A stretch of DNA of 64,000 nt from positions 1-64,000 of the forward strand of contig JALHRB010000014.1 in the NCBI GenBank assembly GCA_022841665.1, written 5' to 3'. The position numbers and the translations under genes were made by a program. Source of the DNA: Pseudolabrys sp. Its GTDB lineage: Bacteria > Pseudomonadota > Alphaproteobacteria > Rhizobiales > Xanthobacteraceae. The stretch's first letter is position 1; each line of letters starts with the position of its first letter. Of the stretch, positions 63,911-64,000 are shown piece after piece. The notes under the pieces were generated by a model, which was given only the letters and a program-made list of their open reading frames with translations, had not been told where the DNA came from and did no database searches.

Positions 63911-64000
63911 CAGTCGGCCGGACGGCCGCTCCGCGCCAATGCCGAAAGGCGGCCGGGGAGGAAAGTCCGGGCTCCATGGACCAACGGTGCCGGATAACGT
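63911..64000 (+). ncRNA. rnpB: RNase P RNA, 5' part (continues beyond the window)
   Basis: Contains the universal P4-region sequence GAGGAAAGTCCGGGCTCC at 63958-63975, preceded by a GGCCGGACGGCCGCTCCGCG region and followed by ACGGTGCCGGATAACG, as in alphaproteobacterial type A RNase P RNA. The 5' end is estimated. The catalytic RNA matures tRNA 5' ends with the RnpA protein. Confidence 0.92.

Overview
The window is high-GC chromosomal DNA. It carries a complete mraZ-to-ftsZ division and cell-wall (dcw) cluster on the minus strand, followed by lpxC, bamD, recN and ligA. This gene order, the BA14K-like protein, the HWE/HisKA_2-type sensor kinase, the Bug-type solute receptor and the style of the dispersed palindromic repeats all point to an alphaproteobacterium of the Hyphomicrobiales, close to Bradyrhizobium, Pseudolabrys or Xanthobacteraceae. 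That placement is inferred from gene content, since no 16S gene is present.

Layout. 1-13.3 kb: a large AsmA-family gene (cut by the left edge), a GlcD/D-lactate dehydrogenase flavoprotein, a hotdog thioesterase, a zinc alcohol dehydrogenase with a two-domain rhodanese, a Bug-type receptor, an SDR oxidoreductase and a UvrD/PcrA helicase. 13.3-16.3 kb: an AT-richer three-gene operon with 0 to 4 nt junctions, encoding a MotA/TolQ-like channel with a coiled-coil tail, a MotB/OmpA-like partner and an HNH nuclease. This is the layout of a Zorya (type II-like) anti-phage system. 16.5-26.1 kb: a cytochrome b561 and LVIVD-repeat pair, small secreted or membrane proteins, a sensor kinase, an L,D-transpeptidase, prmA and two frameshifted small genes. 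26.4-36.3 kb: pepP, an MFS exporter, ligA, a GIY-YIG gene, recN, bamD and lpxC. 36.7-61.7 kb: the dcw cluster, read from mraZ at 61.7 kb down to ftsZ at 36.7 kb. It is interrupted by a HigBA module between murG and murC and by a 4.4 kb accessory block between ddlB and ftsQ. 62.1-64 kb: a PRC-barrel protein, an N-acetylmuramoyl-L-alanine amidase and the 5' end of rnpB.

Besides the Zorya-like operon, the most notable feature is a dense population of dispersed palindromic repeats in several families (here A, B, C, D and F), each about 50-170 bp. Most lie at gene ends or between genes. Several lie in frame inside coding sequences: uvrD (two), prmA, a CAP-domain gene, the 5' end of murG and the 3' end of murD. 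One GIY-YIG nuclease gene is bracketed by a family A palindrome and an extra half palindrome, so it is a candidate mobilising enzyme for that family, analogous to RAYT/REP systems but with a different nuclease fold. That link is a hypothesis. A separate pair of about 130 bp direct repeats (family E), each with a near-consensus sigma-70 promoter and a possible terminator, brackets an aldo/keto reductase and membrane-protein cassette.

Functionally, the dcw cluster supplies peptidoglycan precursor synthesis (MurB-G, Ddl, MraY), septal synthesis (FtsW, FtsI) and the early divisome (FtsL, FtsQ, FtsA, FtsZ). It is probably autoregulated by MraZ through four 10-bp-spaced TGGG boxes at about 61.82-61.85 kb.
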